Shown here: one piece after another, positions 49,672-63,870 of the stretch
How the letters are laid out: every line of letters begins with the position of its first letter
Position numbering within the stretch: the stretch's first letter is position 1
Assembly (NCBI RefSeq): GCF_047495875.1
Contig: NC_092463.1
Coordinates: 17,907,224-17,971,223, forward strand
Direction: 5' to 3'
Source of the DNA: Pithys albifrons albifrons
Lineage: Eukaryota; Chordata; Aves; Passeriformes; Thamnophilidae
DNA: 64,000 nt
The notes under the pieces: model-generated
Databases searched by the model: none
What the model saw: the letters and a program-made list of their open reading frames with translations, nothing else
Told to the model about the DNA's origin: nothing
Position numbers and translations under genes: made by a program

Positions 49672-52617
49672 TATAGTATAATATCAATCCATTGAAAGAG
49701 AGTGGAATACATTTTCTTTAATAGCATTGAAGACTTTAGCAATAAGAGGAAAGGTAAGGTAGCCTGGAAAGATGAATACTAATTTAGAAATACTAATTTA
49801 GAGAAAGGAAAAAAGTCAAGACTGACAGTGGGGAATTGGGCTGCAAATGCCACTGTGCACAGAAGAGGAGCAGGTAGCACACACCTTCAAACTACCTGGA
49901 AATTTTAAGTTAATTTCTTCTTGGTTTATTTGTGTATCTACTTTCTGACCCATTCACATGATAGATTGTTTTTCTTTCTCTCAAACAATTTATACAAAAA
50001 ATTATTGTTAAAACAATCTTACCTGCACTGAAGTATTTAATAAGTAATCTGTAGAAAAATATGGTGAACTTAGGACTTGTGAAAAATCTGCTAAAGTCAC
50101 AGTAAAGGACTAACAGGATTTTGTACCTTTCAGAACTCTGTTTTCTTTGTGGATATCTTAGAGTGTATATGAACTTAATGTCATTGTTCTCTTTCGTAGT
50201 TTTGAAGTTAAATCTGTATTTGATGCCACTATCATTAAAGTTTCAATAGACAGAACTATTCCTTCATTACAAACAAATTTATTGCCTCATTGGTTTGCAT
50301 AGTAAAAATGTGAGGAGCTACAAATTAAAAGCATGATTTTCCTCTGTAACAGAAATATGGTTGGATGGAGCGAAGGTAAATACCATTAGCTACAAATGTA
50401 TAATGTTTGCCTTGCAAAATTGCCCATCTGAATTCATAGGCAGCTGTACACTTTTCAGCACTTAACTTTAATATTTTGTTCTATTGGATTGATGATCACT
50501 GAGAGTGTAATTTCTGGAAGACTAAATGCACTATGTTCTGCACAACTGGGTAAAGCTGGTCAGATGCAATGAAGGAAATTACTTTTGGAGAACGATGGTC
50601 AGCAAATATTTCTCCCTCAAAAAGGTCACGTATTGACAAAATAAAATTTCACATGTAATTTCTTCATAGAAACTGGGAATTATTATCTCTTATTAACTCT
50701 AGTAAGAATTGAATAAGTGAGATAGAGTTGATCTTTTAACATTTAGGCCATTATTTCTCATTGTTTTTCACTATAGCTAAGTTCTTTTTGTACCTTAACT
50801 GTTTAGATGTCACACTTAAAAGAACTTTCAGTGGTGGCCTCTAAACATGATAAAAACTTGCATGTGCTATTTTAATTTTAAAATGTCTTTATTTTTTTAA
50901 ACTCCCTTTATGTTACTTCTATTTCAATTGTGATCTTGAATTTAATTAATTGTTTCTATACATAAAAAACCCCAATTCATTTAAATAAAAGAAACAAGAT
51001 TTGAAGAACCTGTATGCCTGAAATCTGACCTGATTTATCCAACTGTCTGATGAAAGATATTACTTCTTCCCAGAGAATTTTCATTTCTTGGACTATCTCA
51101 GTTGTGACAACATTACACTGGTTTTATCATAACTGATATTCTGACACTAAGTTCTTTGTCTTACAGAAACTGGATATTGGAGTTCCAAATTAAAGAACTG
51201 TCTACTTATTTGGAAATGCATAGGGAGCTGTTCTTATACAAACATGACATTCCCTTCATAATCTTTCTAACTTTCCAGGGAGAATTAAGAAGCGTGGCCA
51301 TGCCCTATTTACATTTTCTCCCTTTCAAGCAACTGATCAACAATGAGAAAAACCAACTAAACAAAAAACCCCAAACAAAAAAACGAAAACAAAAACCCCA
51401 AAACACTCTACCCACAAACCCCACAAAAGTTGCATTAATTTTCTATCCATATCTTTCTCTTTGTCATTGAAAATAATGATGAGCAGTTTCTTCTGTGATC
51501 AGAAAAAAACTTGCCTATGGAATTCAGCAAGTCAGTTTTCTTCCATTTTTAATGCTAAGATTAGGCTAATTCAAGCTAGTGAGACAAAAAAGTTCTGTGT
51601 AAATGGGGTAAAAGAAGCACCGGTAGGAACAAAAGGAGGAAAACATCCCCTTCTGTAGTTGGCTCATGGTTTAACTGATAAGCAGCTGTGATTTTATCTA
51701 TGCATTGGACAAAACAGGGAAAAAATCTAAGTATCATGATAAAATTATGAATTACCTTAGTGTGGAGTGTCATAATTTTCTTAGAAACTTTTATGATCTC
51801 AGGCTATGTTCTGAGTGCCTTACAGCCACTCTTAGAGTGTGTAATGAGGGGGCCTGGAGGAGTGAGGGGTTTCATTTTCTCCGTGTTGTAAACAAGGAAG
51901 TTGAAGCACAGAGTAGATGAATTGGCTGGGCTGGTGTTGCACATGGAACAAATAGAAGCACCAGTAACTGAGCACAGACTTCCAGTTCTAGACTAGACTG
52001 TCTGTTTGCCAGCCGTATTTCTTCTTTATGATTCTGTCTATGATTGGTTATTAAATGCATATATCAGCTTTTTAAGTGGAATGACACATTCCACTGTTTA
52101 TGCAGTGCCTTTGCAATTGTATATGATTTCCTTTGAGAAACAGAAATGTAACTTATTTACAGAGCAACTACAAGCTTTCATGGGAAAGAATATAGTATTT
52201 ATATCTAAATAGTAAAATACACATTAGTTACTACTCTGCTTTCTGTTTTGCCTATAGGACTGTTGACAGTTTGCAGTATTTCAGCATAAAATATACAGTT
52301 GTGTCTGATCACAGAGACTTTTTGTCATTGAGAAAACAAAATTCTAATAAATAAAGATAATTATAAATTTACATATAAATTAATGATACAATGTAGTAAG
52401 AGATATACTAAATTTTCTGAAACATTCATAATTTGTTACATCCCACTCTTAAGGGGGCAGGACCACCCAGGATTCATAGCTGCTTGTCATCGAAAGAACA
52501 AGTCAGAGGGCCTGCAAAAACTCACCAAGTGTGTAAATTACACAATTGACATGGAAATTGTGTGTTAGTCCCTGACATCTAATATATAGCAGTGGGTTTT
52601 GGATAAAAGGCTAAGGG
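49672..52617. other. Gene-poor AT-rich stretch
   Basis: About 2.9 kb with no gene recognised. It includes a purine/CA-type tract at 51350-51425 of A runs broken by CCCC blocks. Confidence 0.4.
51350..51425. repeat. A-rich tract with CCCC blocks
   Basis: Repeated AAAACCCC-like blocks (AACCAACTAAACAAAAAACC, AAACAAAAACCCCAAAACAC). Low complexity. The complementary strand reads like degenerate TTTTGGGG. Confidence 0.8.
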
Positions 52618-52740
52618 AAGAGAGAGAGAGATATGAATAAAAGAGGAGAGGAAACAAGTGAAAGAAAGAAGGAAAAAGAAGAAGGAAAGGGAAGGGAAGG
52701 AAGGAGGAAAGGAAGGAAGAAAGGAAGGAAGGAAAGAAAT
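52618..52740. repeat. Purine-rich microsatellite (GA/GGAA)n
   Basis: Starts with (GA)n near 52619 and passes into interrupted GAAAGAAAGAAGG and GGAAGGAAGGAGGAAAGGAA units. It is almost pure purine on the plus strand for ~120 bp. Confidence 0.95.
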
Positions 52741-52838
52741 CACCAGTCCTGGCTCCATCGTCAGTCCACTTTGTGGGATGTCCAGAGTCCTATGGGGACA
52801 CCCTGGGCTTAGTGGGGGTGCCTTTCTATAGACAGGGT

Positions 52839-52890
52839 TGGGTTTCCCTGCCCTGGAGACAGGTCTGGGTTTCTCTGCCCTGGAGACAGG
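52839..52890. repeat. Tandem duplication, 26 bp x 2
   Basis: TGGGTTTCCCTGCCCTGGAG and TGGGTTTCTCTGCCCTGGAG start two contiguous units with one internal difference. It lies in a locally GC-richer 300-bp stretch right after the purine tract that I cannot assign to a known repeat. Confidence 0.8.
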
Positions 52891-55800
52891 TTTCTTGCTT
52901 TCTATGCAAGTCAGGTATCATGCATGATCTGTTCTTTCAGACCTTTCTGAAAATGTGTCAGAGGGTTTCAGGACTCTTGGGTGGTCTTGATTCCCCCCCT
53001 ACAGGCCATGCCCACTTCTTGATCTCATTCCTGTGCTTGAGCTGTACTGCATTGTGTTTATCTCCAGGAACTAGAACAAGGGCATTTGTCACAGAGAAGT
53101 GCTTCCCTACCTCCACATGGCCACTTCTCCAGCTACATCTTGTTCTTTTCCACTAAGTGTTATTACCAACAGCCATCAGTTATTATCAACAATCCTTCTT
53201 TTATTACCAGAAGTCCTTGGTTGGCTCCGCAGCTACTCCTGTTTGAGACATGCACATTAGCCCCTTATCTTCTGGACTTCTACACCATTTCAGGTTGTCT
53301 GCCTCTTTTTTCACATAATCTTTTTGCATCTACACTGCTAAATAATGAGATCTCATTGCTTTCCTTGAACCTTGGGTTATGGGGTAACCTGTGTACTTAA
53401 TTGCTTTTATGTGCTTAATTCAAATTGGTTTTTCCCTGGCCTTGGCAGATGCAGTAGTAGGAGAAAAAGCAAACTTTCTTTCAGAAAGTGAGTTTAGGGT
53501 GGGAAAGATTATGTTTCTTTGCACAAAGATTCTACAGATCCTCTGTGGACATTTTAGGTTTTGTTCCCTACAAGCTTCCATGCTGATGAGAGCTTTGGGC
53601 CCTTTCAGGATTAGGACTATGTGTCTGGAAAACAGAAGAGTATGTGCATCAGACTTAAATAGTGGGATGGCATCTGATTAAATCCTGCATTTTTAATATA
53701 TATTAACGAATAATAAATGTACTGGTTAATAAAGAATGTCAGATTATTTGTGCTGGTTGAGACTGTGTGGGTTTATCAAAATATCTAGTGGAATCTTCAG
53801 TGCAAAGGAAATTGTTATGAATGATGAACACCATTACCTACAGACTTAAGGTTTATATATAGCCAAAGAAATGGTTTACAATAGCCATGCACATTCTCAG
53901 TTCTAAATTAACTCAGCAACTCTCAAGGAAATGGCCTCCTTACTATCATAGGTGTGTAATTTAATATGTCTGCTTGTATTCAGCAGTATCAGAAACATAT
54001 GGAGATAGTGTTGGGAAGTAAAAGGAACAAGAAAAAAACAATATTGAAATATTTGTAATACACTACAGTAAATTGTTGTTATTCCTTTCCATTGGTTGCT
54101 TCATTTGATTCAACGGAAACTGATAGTCTCATCTCTCATCTTCTTTTAAGAATTATTTACAGGGGATGATTCATCCCACCTGTGCTGGGATGGGATGACT
54201 CCTTCTCAGAAAGTGTCTCTCCCTCTCTTCAGTGGCTAAACAAAACCAACATAACTGGTTCCAACTAGACAGAACTTTTTGATGACAAGTTAGACCACAT
54301 AATTTCTACCTCCTGACTTGGAAGGGCTTTGTTTTTAATGAAAAAATTCCAGAAATGGGCAAAAAGTATTATAGATAAGGGCAAACTTGCATGTGAGAAG
54401 AAATTGGAAAGATTGGGATCAGTTATCTTAGAAGAGAGATGAATAAGAACAGGCATGATTAAAAGAAATGAAAAAGAGGATGTTAAAAAAGTCTAGTAAC
54501 TCTGAAGTAGAGCTTATCTTGTAATGTAATATAAGTACAAACACCATGTAAAAAAATGCAATGAGGCTTGCATGAATATGAAACATATTACATAAATTCT
54601 AATATTCAATACTAATCAGGAAAGGTTTAAGTCTTTTCATCCTATGAGGAGTAAAAAATACGGGAAGTTAAGTAGATTTTTTACTTAGGTCTGAAAATAT
54701 AAACACTCAAAGTATAAGGGAACCAAGTATCAGTGAGCACTGGGAAGAATGTCCCTCTCTGAATGTTTCAATACTTTGGGCTATTGGCAAGGACTAGTAT
54801 TTTTCCTTGGCATATCTGCTATTGATAACTGTCAAAGGCTGGGTACAGGCTAAAACAATGTGATCTGGTGCAGCAATTTTTGTACTTACATTCTTTATTT
54901 TTAATGTGAAAACATAAGGTTAAAGGGAGAGCTAGTTCATTTCTAGTGCCATGCAAATGGATTAAGTTTTGCATTAAATCCTGTTATGGTGTTGGAGGGT
55001 ACAGTTGTACCAGAATATCTACCCATAACACATGAAGTAGCTTTCCAAGGTTGCATGAATTTCAGGAAACTGAATTGCTAGTGAAAACTTACACTCTCTC
55101 AGTCTAATCAGATTCTGGTTTTGAAAACATCATCTTGTTATTTTTACTCTTTCCCACTACTTTTCTTCTCTGTTGCAGTCATTCTTATGAAAAGCCAAAT
55201 AAATGCAAATTACAAAATCTCATATGAACGCCAATGTTTTAAAAAGAGGTCTTGATGAGATTTTACAGTAGTGCATGTAACAAAATGGTCACATTCTTCC
55301 TTTTTCTATAAAAGTTCTGTGTCTGAAACTCAAAACTGAATCTTTAAAAGAGTATTACAGTTCATTCATAGTTTAGGAAATCATTTATCTAAATCTGAAG
55401 GTAGAAGATGCAGTGTGATAAGTCTACCAACTGAAGTATTAATAGAAATATATTATAACTGTGTCTCTGTGTTTCAGTAAGTCAAGAAGTATGTATTAAT
55501 TCCAGCTGCTGTTAACACACAGCAATATTAAGAACCTGAGCTCTAGGATGGGTACTGTTCCCTTAGTGTAGCACAGTAACTGATATTAGTTCCAATTTTT
55601 TTTTCTATTGGTTCCATTTTATTCTGTTCTTTAAGGACATTGTGCTGTGATTTAAAAGGGATACCATATCTTAAATGCTGTCCTCCCTAGCCCACATACA
55701 ATATTATAAAAATAAATATTATTTATAAATATTTGGTAATCTTTATGCAAAGCAGATCTTACAAATCAAGCTTAATCCGATGTTTCTGTGCTAGTTGCTT

Positions 55801-58800
55801 TAGTGGTATTTTTACTAGTTTTCTTCTTCAAACTTGTCTTTTAGACTGCCGGCAGTTTTGATTAAATTACAGTGTTAGTTCTGTGTTTATTCAGCCACTA
55901 AGGAGCATCTGGTTAAAACATTTTATAACATTTCACAGTAATAGACAAGCTTCTCCAAAGTATTTAAGAATTGAAATTGAAAATTTAAAAGCAATCTCAG
56001 AAGAAATTACCTGATAGGAAGGTTATACAGTCATTTTCATGCTCTTTTAAATACGGTGTAGAAAGGGAGCTCCCTGTAAGGAGTTATTTCTGGAGTGTGT
56101 TCTGCTGCTCACCCTGGAGGAAGTGGTGTTAATGTTCCATGGGAACAATACTTGCAGTTCCTGCAGACCTCAGGACGTGCCAGACCTGCCTTTTCTCTTG
56201 GGCTCCATCACAGCCTGTTAGCAGTAAGGAACTGCAGCAAGATGACAGATAGATTGTACTTAGCTCAGCATCCTCAATGGGTCCTTGAAAGTCCCTCTTG
56301 AGCAACTACTGCCTTTTGCTGCAGTCCATGGGTATTCACGTGTCATCCATTGCACCTTCACATTCAGCTTGGGAGTCATGGCTAAGGTTTCATTTGAACA
56401 GATCAGTGACTGTGCAGTCAGTACCAGCCCCATGTGCAGATATCCTCAGCATCCAGGATTGGCAAATGGGCATTAATCTCTGCAACATGAGATCTGAAGT
56501 TACAAACCACATGTGATGGTCTGAACTTAGCACTGTCAGAGCCTGCATTGACACATTCATCGGAGATTCTGTGATCTGTAGAAGTGGTTGGTTTTCCTCT
56601 GCCATTTTTTTTGTAGGACTTCATGTTACTGTGAAAGTTCTGTTGCTGGAAACATCATTATACTTCCCTTCTAGCTGGATCATCTTGACTACTGTTGAGC
56701 ATGAAGTGCAAAGCTCTTCAGAATAGCTATTCCTAAGGGATTAAATGATTATCATCTCTGTTCCTTTTCTTTGATCTTATAATCAACTTCAAGATGGTAC
56801 TGGATAACTCAGTGAAATGATTATATATTTGTAATAGAAAGTATTTCATCTCCTTTTTTGTATCACTGTGTTTAAACAGGTGGATTTCTTTCCATTAATG
56901 TTAATATTTTATGGTTTCTTGAAACTGTCTCTTTACTGGAATATTTGAGTAACATGTAGAGTATAAATCTGCCTAACAGGAACTGATATACTGGTGGTAA
57001 AATTACAAATTCTCTTATTTACATTGATACTAATAAGTACAATTAAGACATTACAAAATATTTCTCTAGCTAAAGTAGGTATAGAGAATGGGAACTCAGT
57101 GCCTCAGAGAAGGCTTAATGGGAGGCAAGACCTTTCACCTGAATAATCATCAGTTTTCAAAAGCTTTTACTGCATGATGATTATATAATTGTTAGTATTC
57201 CTAACTTGAATTGATTACAGAACAGTTTTTGTTGATAAAACCAATATTTTAGTTAATATTATATGGCTTCCATTTCAGTAATTTCTTCAGTATTTCCCTG
57301 AAGAAATTTTCATTTATATTCATTCTTTGCTGGCTAGAGTGTTTCTGAATTTTCAGTTCCTTTAAAAATTTAATCTTGGCATGTGAGATGTGGCATAAGA
57401 AATTCAGTTTTTTATATAGTCTTAAATATATTACTGTCTAATAAAATTTAAATGGAATTATTAAAAATGCCTAATACACATTACTTTCTGTGTCTGTTAG
57501 GCATTTACAATTCTGTCTCACTGAAAATAAATTATACTTTGGTCCTCAAGCTTTTTAAGCTGAAAATTTTTCCATTGCCTCTTAATATTTTGGGTTTTTT
57601 TCTAAGATTTCTAAAACATGTTGCACTTGTGTGGAATTGGTTTTTTACAATTAGATTGACCATCACTTCCCTGGAATATCCTGATTCATGTAAGACATGC
57701 AGTGCCAATGCATTTGGAAGAAATAGCAAATGCTCTTCTACTCACATGTACTTTATTATCTTTCTAGCTGAGTCATTTCCAAAACAAATAGGAGTAACAC
57801 TTCAGTGTGATTCTATTGTCCTTTGATGTCTCCTATTTACATCAAACAAAACCTTGCTATATTTTTGTGAATTTGTTTCAAACTGCTGTTATTATTACTA
57901 AAAGAAGAACTTAGTTATTGAGACCAAGATCCCAAAAGTACATCTTGTACTCAATAGCAAGTGATGATGCTTTGGATGTTAAGCACATTTGTTCAACTCC
58001 TTTAGATATTCTCTATCAAATCTCCATCTACAGCAGAAAAGAAGCTTTGTCCCTAATGGGTCAGAGCTGCAGGTTCTCAGTTGATCCTTTAGGTATTCTG
58101 CCCTAGACTATTGGACATCTTAAAGACAAAGACATAAAATTTGGCTCAGTATTTTATAGGAGCCTGTGCAGAAGATGAAAGGAGATTTGATGTGTTTATA
58201 GTACCCTGGGCTGCAGTGAAAATATGCTGCTATATTCTATACTATTTTGAGTTTCCTAAGGGCCAATGGCTTTGTGCCCAAGACATTGCATTGCTGTAGT
58301 CCAGCTGAAAGGTGACAAAAGCATGTATTACAGAGGCCAAATCATCAACAGTAAAGATAGGATGAATTCTTGTACCTGTTTTATTGTCAGAGAGAGATAT
58401 CCAGGATCAGTTTTAAATTATAGACTGACTTGTCTAAATGGGGTTGTGTGACATCAGCCAGTGGGTGTTTCACTGTGCCACAAGCTCCTTAAAGTGTTTC
58501 TTCCTGCCACCAAGTGTAACTTATCTTTTCCTCAGTTTCTGCTTCCACTTTTTTCTTTTTATCCATGAACTCAAGTATTGAGGCAGCTTACATAGTGTTT
58601 TTACTAGAGTTCATGACACCTTTCCAGTTCTTTCAGCCTTCTTGTCTGCACTTTAAATAATTTTGAAGAAAAAGGGAACCATGAGGTACATTTTTCTGCT
58701 GTTCCTCTTGGTTATGGCTCTCTTGTAAAATAAACTGTTCCAAAACACTCAGCCTCTTCCACATGCAGTTCATAGTTCCTGAGCTATGTCAAATGCTGAA

Positions 58801-61800
58801 GAGAGGCTGAAAAGAAAGGAGCAGGGAAGAGTACAGTGCTCATAGTGTGGATTGGCTGACACTGGCAGTAATGCCCTTTCTATCCCATGTCCTGCCATAA
58901 ATTCAGGTCATGACTGAGGTGAGGTGACAGGTAGTACCCAGCTGAAAGTGTAGGCAGCAAGAAGATAATTACTGAGATCTAGCAAGAAAGTATTTTGAAT
59001 GTGACATTGGATTCAGATTTGTGTGTATAGCGCTGTCTTAACTTGTGAGGCTCACAGCATAAATTCTGCTGCAACATGGCAGCTGCACAGAGATGAGCAG
59101 ATGTGCATCTGAAAGCATGAGAACCAAGCAGGCTGTTCATGAAAGATAAACATTTAAGACAGTGGGAAAATTGCATCATTCATCAAGGAGGACATTTGCC
59201 ACTTCTTTCAAAGTTTGCCTCATGGGTTTGCAGCTTTGGACAAACACAAGATCTCAACTCCCCACCTTGTCACCTGTTCATGTCTGCATGACATTCAACA
59301 CTTTATTTGTAGTATTTTTATAAAAATGCAGTCCTATGTCAGAGAGTATCTACTTTGTCCATGCTAGAACATTGTCTCAAGAATGACTTAGAGGAGTGGG
59401 TATTGGAACCTTAGCAGTACTGCATTCTTTTCCAAAGTAGGCATTTCATTGGAAACTTTTCAGATCTGATTCTACCTCACTTGCAAGATCTGGGAGTGCA
59501 GCTTTAAATAGCAAGAAAAATCATGAAATATGTATATGTGTGTGTTTTTTCCTACAGTATGAAAGTTAGCTAGAGAACAGTATTCTTTTTCAGTATTAGA
59601 ATAAGAAAATGTGATTATATGAAAAAGACAAAAATTATACACCATCCAACTACATTGAATTCAGTTCCTTGGTGGTGTTTAACTATTTGTGCTTCTCCAG
59701 GAAACAGGGGGAGATTGTAGGTGATCATCCGCTCAGACTGAAGCTTTAGGTGGGTACAAACTCTCCTCTGCTTCTCCCAAAGCTGAGTGAACGAGGGTAA
59801 ACAACAGTCACTCAGTCGATCCTGGGCTAAGCAAAGTGATATCTAATGAGCAATCTCAAAGATTTTGCAGCCCTGGAAATCAGGAGTTTAAGGAAGTTTG
59901 AACCTAAGTTCCACTTTAGACAGAACTCGAATGTACTCATCTAGTCATGTACTTTGATAGGTTTTTTGATTTAGGTATGAGCTCATTTTTTCCAGGTTTT
60001 TCTTGTTGTATTTTATAGCTCCTTGTTAAATATGACCTCGAGACTGATTGGAACTTTTAGGCAACAGCAGAAGATGAATGCTCCTGATAAAAATAGTTAA
60101 ATATATTAACCATGAAGTAAGGCATTTCATGTTTTCAGATCAAACTATTCAGAACAGACAAAAGGATAAAAAAATACTGAGTACATTAGATATATATAAA
60201 GATTTTATTTTTAAATTCCCTTTTTTCTCATCGAAAGAGTTAGTACTATGGAACAAATAGTCAGTGTCTGAGTCAACCTCAGTGCTTTTAGTGAGGAATT
60301 AAAATCTCTAAAGTTATGTGTCCAGTCCTCGGCAAGTACAATGACTGTAAAGCAGTTACACTTAGTGAAATGGGAAGAGCTGAGGAATTATCTGAATTTT
60401 TGACCCAAGTGTAGTGATTAAGATTTTAAAAATATACTACCTTGAATATTTGTACAATACAGGCTGTAAAATTTAACAAATATTTTTCCTAAATGTTTTT
60501 GGTTTATTCATTTTATCTCTTAGCCTTTGTTGTTGGTTCTTGTTTCCTAGCGCTTTGTTACTAAGTCATATTTCTGTGGAGCTACACTGTGTCCATCTCA
60601 ACAGTGCCTGATGGAAATAGAGGAATTTCTATTTCCAAATGATTTTTTTGCTGATTAGATTTCTGCATCACTTAAAGTTTTGAGTATCCTTTTCAAAGGA
60701 CAGACACTGAGATTGAAGGAAGTATTCCAGTGTTGGTATTATGAAGGGCATTGTGCATCTGCGGAAATAGCACTTCTCCCTTATTTGTGTAACTAAAAAT
60801 GGGTTCACTCTTTATGTCTTGGCAGATTCTTAAAAGCTCTTGCTGGGTTGCTTTTTCACTAAGATTCCAGAGCTCTGTATGATCTGTGATAAGCCTCCCA
60901 TTGGGGACCCATTTATTTTTCCTAGGCTTCTAGTTTTGACTCCAGGCAAACTCAATGTGCAATTCAGTCTATTATAGTCAGCTACTGTGACTTCCATGTT
61001 ACATACCGTTACATCCTTCTCTGACTTATCCATAAACTATGTATTATTTATAATATTATATAATATCGTATAATTAGATAGTTACTATATTCTATATTAC
61101 ACATTAAATATTACCCAGTAAGAAATTTACAGTGTTTTATATATTGTGTGGTATACATAACTATATTATTGGATATTGTTATAATTCATATAATAGATTA
61201 TTAATTCTACTTAAGTACAAAATATCACAAAAATATTTATTAATTGCTTTGTTCCAACAGTTGCTCATTAAATAAATCCACCAGAAGCACACACATTTGA
61301 AAGTGACTCCAAATGGCAATTCTTTCTTGAGCTCTACAAAACATTTCTTATTTCACCTATGAAATCTGGAGTTCCTTGTAGATTTTAGTAGATATGTTCT
61401 GAGGGTCAGAAGATTAAGGACAAGTAGAAAACAATATTGATATAAGCAAGGGTCATTTAGTTTCAAAGGGTGAATAGTTTTTCCTAAGTGAGCCAGAGGG
61501 AGAAGATGTGAGAAGAGAAGCTGGAGGTGACAGTAGCACAACAAAACAATTTAAGATGAGCCAGGAAACAAAGTAGGGACTTGGAGGTTCTACGGAGTTC
61601 TCCTCATCAGCAGTAAAAGAAGGCAGAAGTGAAACTGAAGAGTTGCACTGCCCAAGTATCACTACCAGCATAATGAGATCAACCATCACATCAGTGATAA
61701 AGAATTCAGAAAAAAAACAGCTAAGAAAGGAGACAAAATTTGGCAGACGTAGGGTATCGAAGACTATTGCCATTGTTCAGAGAGAAGAAAGTCAGAGAAC

Positions 61801-63377
61801 GTATACATCAATGAATAAGGTGTATTGCAGGTAGAAAATAGGGCATCAAGAAGTATTACAGTTACTGAGAGCAGTAGTCAGGGAGCACATTCAAAAAAAA
61901 AAAAGGGTCAGTATTTATTACAGAAAAGAAACAACTAACTGAAGGTAGTATAATTTTTGTGCAGTTCTCCCCTCTGTTAGTAATTCATTTGTTGTCTACT
62001 TTTAAAAATAATTGAAAAAACTGAACAGTGTTTAGGTAAAGGGAAGTGCATTTCTATCTAACTAGTAATAAAATTCGGTGACAATTTAAATGCTTCCTGG
62101 TGCTCTCCTACCTAGCTGAAACTTCTGACTGCTAGTACTCTGATAGCATGTCCTGTTTCAGGAAATAAAACCGTGGGGATCTTCATAATTTTTCTGTGTT
62201 TACTAAAGATCAGAGTGGATTTTCTCAACATTAAAGAATTGAAATTAATATACACATTACTAACAAAACAGCTGTGAAGCTCTGCAGGAGTCCCATCAAT
62301 GAGGAAGCAAGCAGGATGAGTAGAAAGAACCAGCTGGTTAATCAGAAGAGAAGGCAGCTTGTTGAAGAAGCTGTCATCCCTGAATCTTCAATTGGTGGGT
62401 CATTTTGTCCTCGTCAGGGACTCCTTGCATTAAGTGTAATTTTTACTCTCATTGCTCAATCGGTATGGCAGCCTTGGTTCTAAAGGCAGTGAAAGTCTTG
62501 GCCCTGATTTAAAGTATTTGCTGGTAATTCATTTAAAAATATAAAATAAATGTAAAAGCAGTAAAATTTGGATGTAAAAAACAGAATCAATTTTTAACTC
62601 TGGGTGTAAACTTTATTCCTAAACTGTTGAGATCATATATGTGATAAATTTCTGCAGTCTCTAGCAATTGCTTTCATGTTATTTGGTGGGGATAGTTTCT
62701 TTCAGAATAATTTTCAAGTCACGAGTTTCTCCCAATTCAAAATGTGAAATACAGTATTTCAGGTCTGTATCATCATTGTATAGTTTAAAGTATAATCAAG
62801 TGATGATGCTGCTTACTCTCTGGAATTATATTGTAAACATATAGAATATTTTTAATCATCTTTAGCTTTACAATCTGCTACTTTTAAAGCCTAAGAAAAT
62901 ATTCTTTTCTTTTAATTGCTGTTTCCGTAAGCAGTTTGCATAGGAAGTTAAAAAAAGGGGGGGGTTTCCAATTAATATTAATTATTTTAATAAAAAGGCA
63001 GTAAAGCAGCCATCTCTGAATCTCTGACTGATGGCAGGCAAACAGCGTGTTATACTATAGATCTTTTGACATCATTCAAGTCACAAGGGATAAGTTAAAA
63101 CAAGGACCAACAGGATAAGAGCCAAGTGTCATCTACCTTTGAACTTTTGCATCAAGGAGGGTTGGGAGAGCATTGCAGCAAGTCAGTCTATAGAGCAAAT
63201 GAATGCTGAAGAAACAAATGTCAGTACTAGGGTCCAATGCACACAGTAGATAAAATATGATTTGGAAAATTTTACCACTGGACCACATACAATGGATGAT
63301 AAAGTTTTAACAGGAAAGGTGGTTCCCTTTGAAATTTAATCCAGATTTTCTGACTGAGACGGAGGAAAGGTCACAAA
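52891..63377. other. Gene-poor AT-rich stretch
   Basis: About 10.5 kb with no gene or intact repeat recognised. The longest plus frame (57452-57826, 124 codons) is hydrophobic and AT-driven. The segment at 61030-61210 is extremely AT-rich. A run of eight G follows seven A near 62950. Slightly GC-richer islands at 56050-56500 and 58780-58950 show nothing definite. Confidence 0.4.
61030..61210. repeat. AT-rich low-complexity tract
   Basis: Repeated TATTATATAATAT-like motifs with almost no G or C over ~170 bp. Confidence 0.8.
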
Positions 63378-63870
63378 ATTTGCTGAATGGGAAGGTACCC
63401 ACAAGGATACTTAGCCCTGCACAGCAATATCCCCAAGAATCACCCCATGTACCTGAGAGTATCATCCAAATGCTTCTTGAACTCTGTCAAACTTAGTGTT
63501 GTGTCCACTTCCCTGGGGATCAGGATGTTCCAGTGCCCAACCACCCTCTGGGGGAAGAAGCTTCTTCTAATATCCAATCTAAACCTCCCCTGACACAGCT
63601 TCAGGCCATTCACTTGGGTCCTGTCACTGGTCACCACAGAGAAGAGGTCAGTGCCTGCAAAGAATCCCTTTCTGGCTTTCCTGTTGGCCCTCTTCAAGCA
63701 CTGGGAAGTTGTTATGTGTCTCTACACAGTCACAACTTTCTCAGCCTGCCTTCATAGGAGAGGTGCTCCAGACCTTTTACCAACTTCCTCTGGACTTGCT
63801 CCAACAGCTCTGTGTCCTTATGTTGGAGGCACCAGAACCAGAAATACTTGCAAAAAAGAACTCCAGGCCT
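63378..63870 (-). mobile_element. CR1 LINE 3' fragment
   Basis: Reverse-complement order GGAAGGTACCCACAAGGATA, CATGTACCTGAGAGTATCAT and CAATCTAAACCTCCCCTGAC. Minus-strand pieces of ORF2 include [20 protein letters not shown]. Same subfamily as 33005-33545. The 3' terminal repeat is missing or eroded. Confidence 0.9.

Noticed and set aside
57452..57826. 124-codon open frame, hydrophobic
   Set aside because: AT-rich composition, no recognisable domain, no splice or promoter context; a chance frame is likelier.
62274..62483. 69-codon frame with a charged then hydrophobic part
   Set aside because: Looks superficially protein-like but has no match I recognise and no exon signals.
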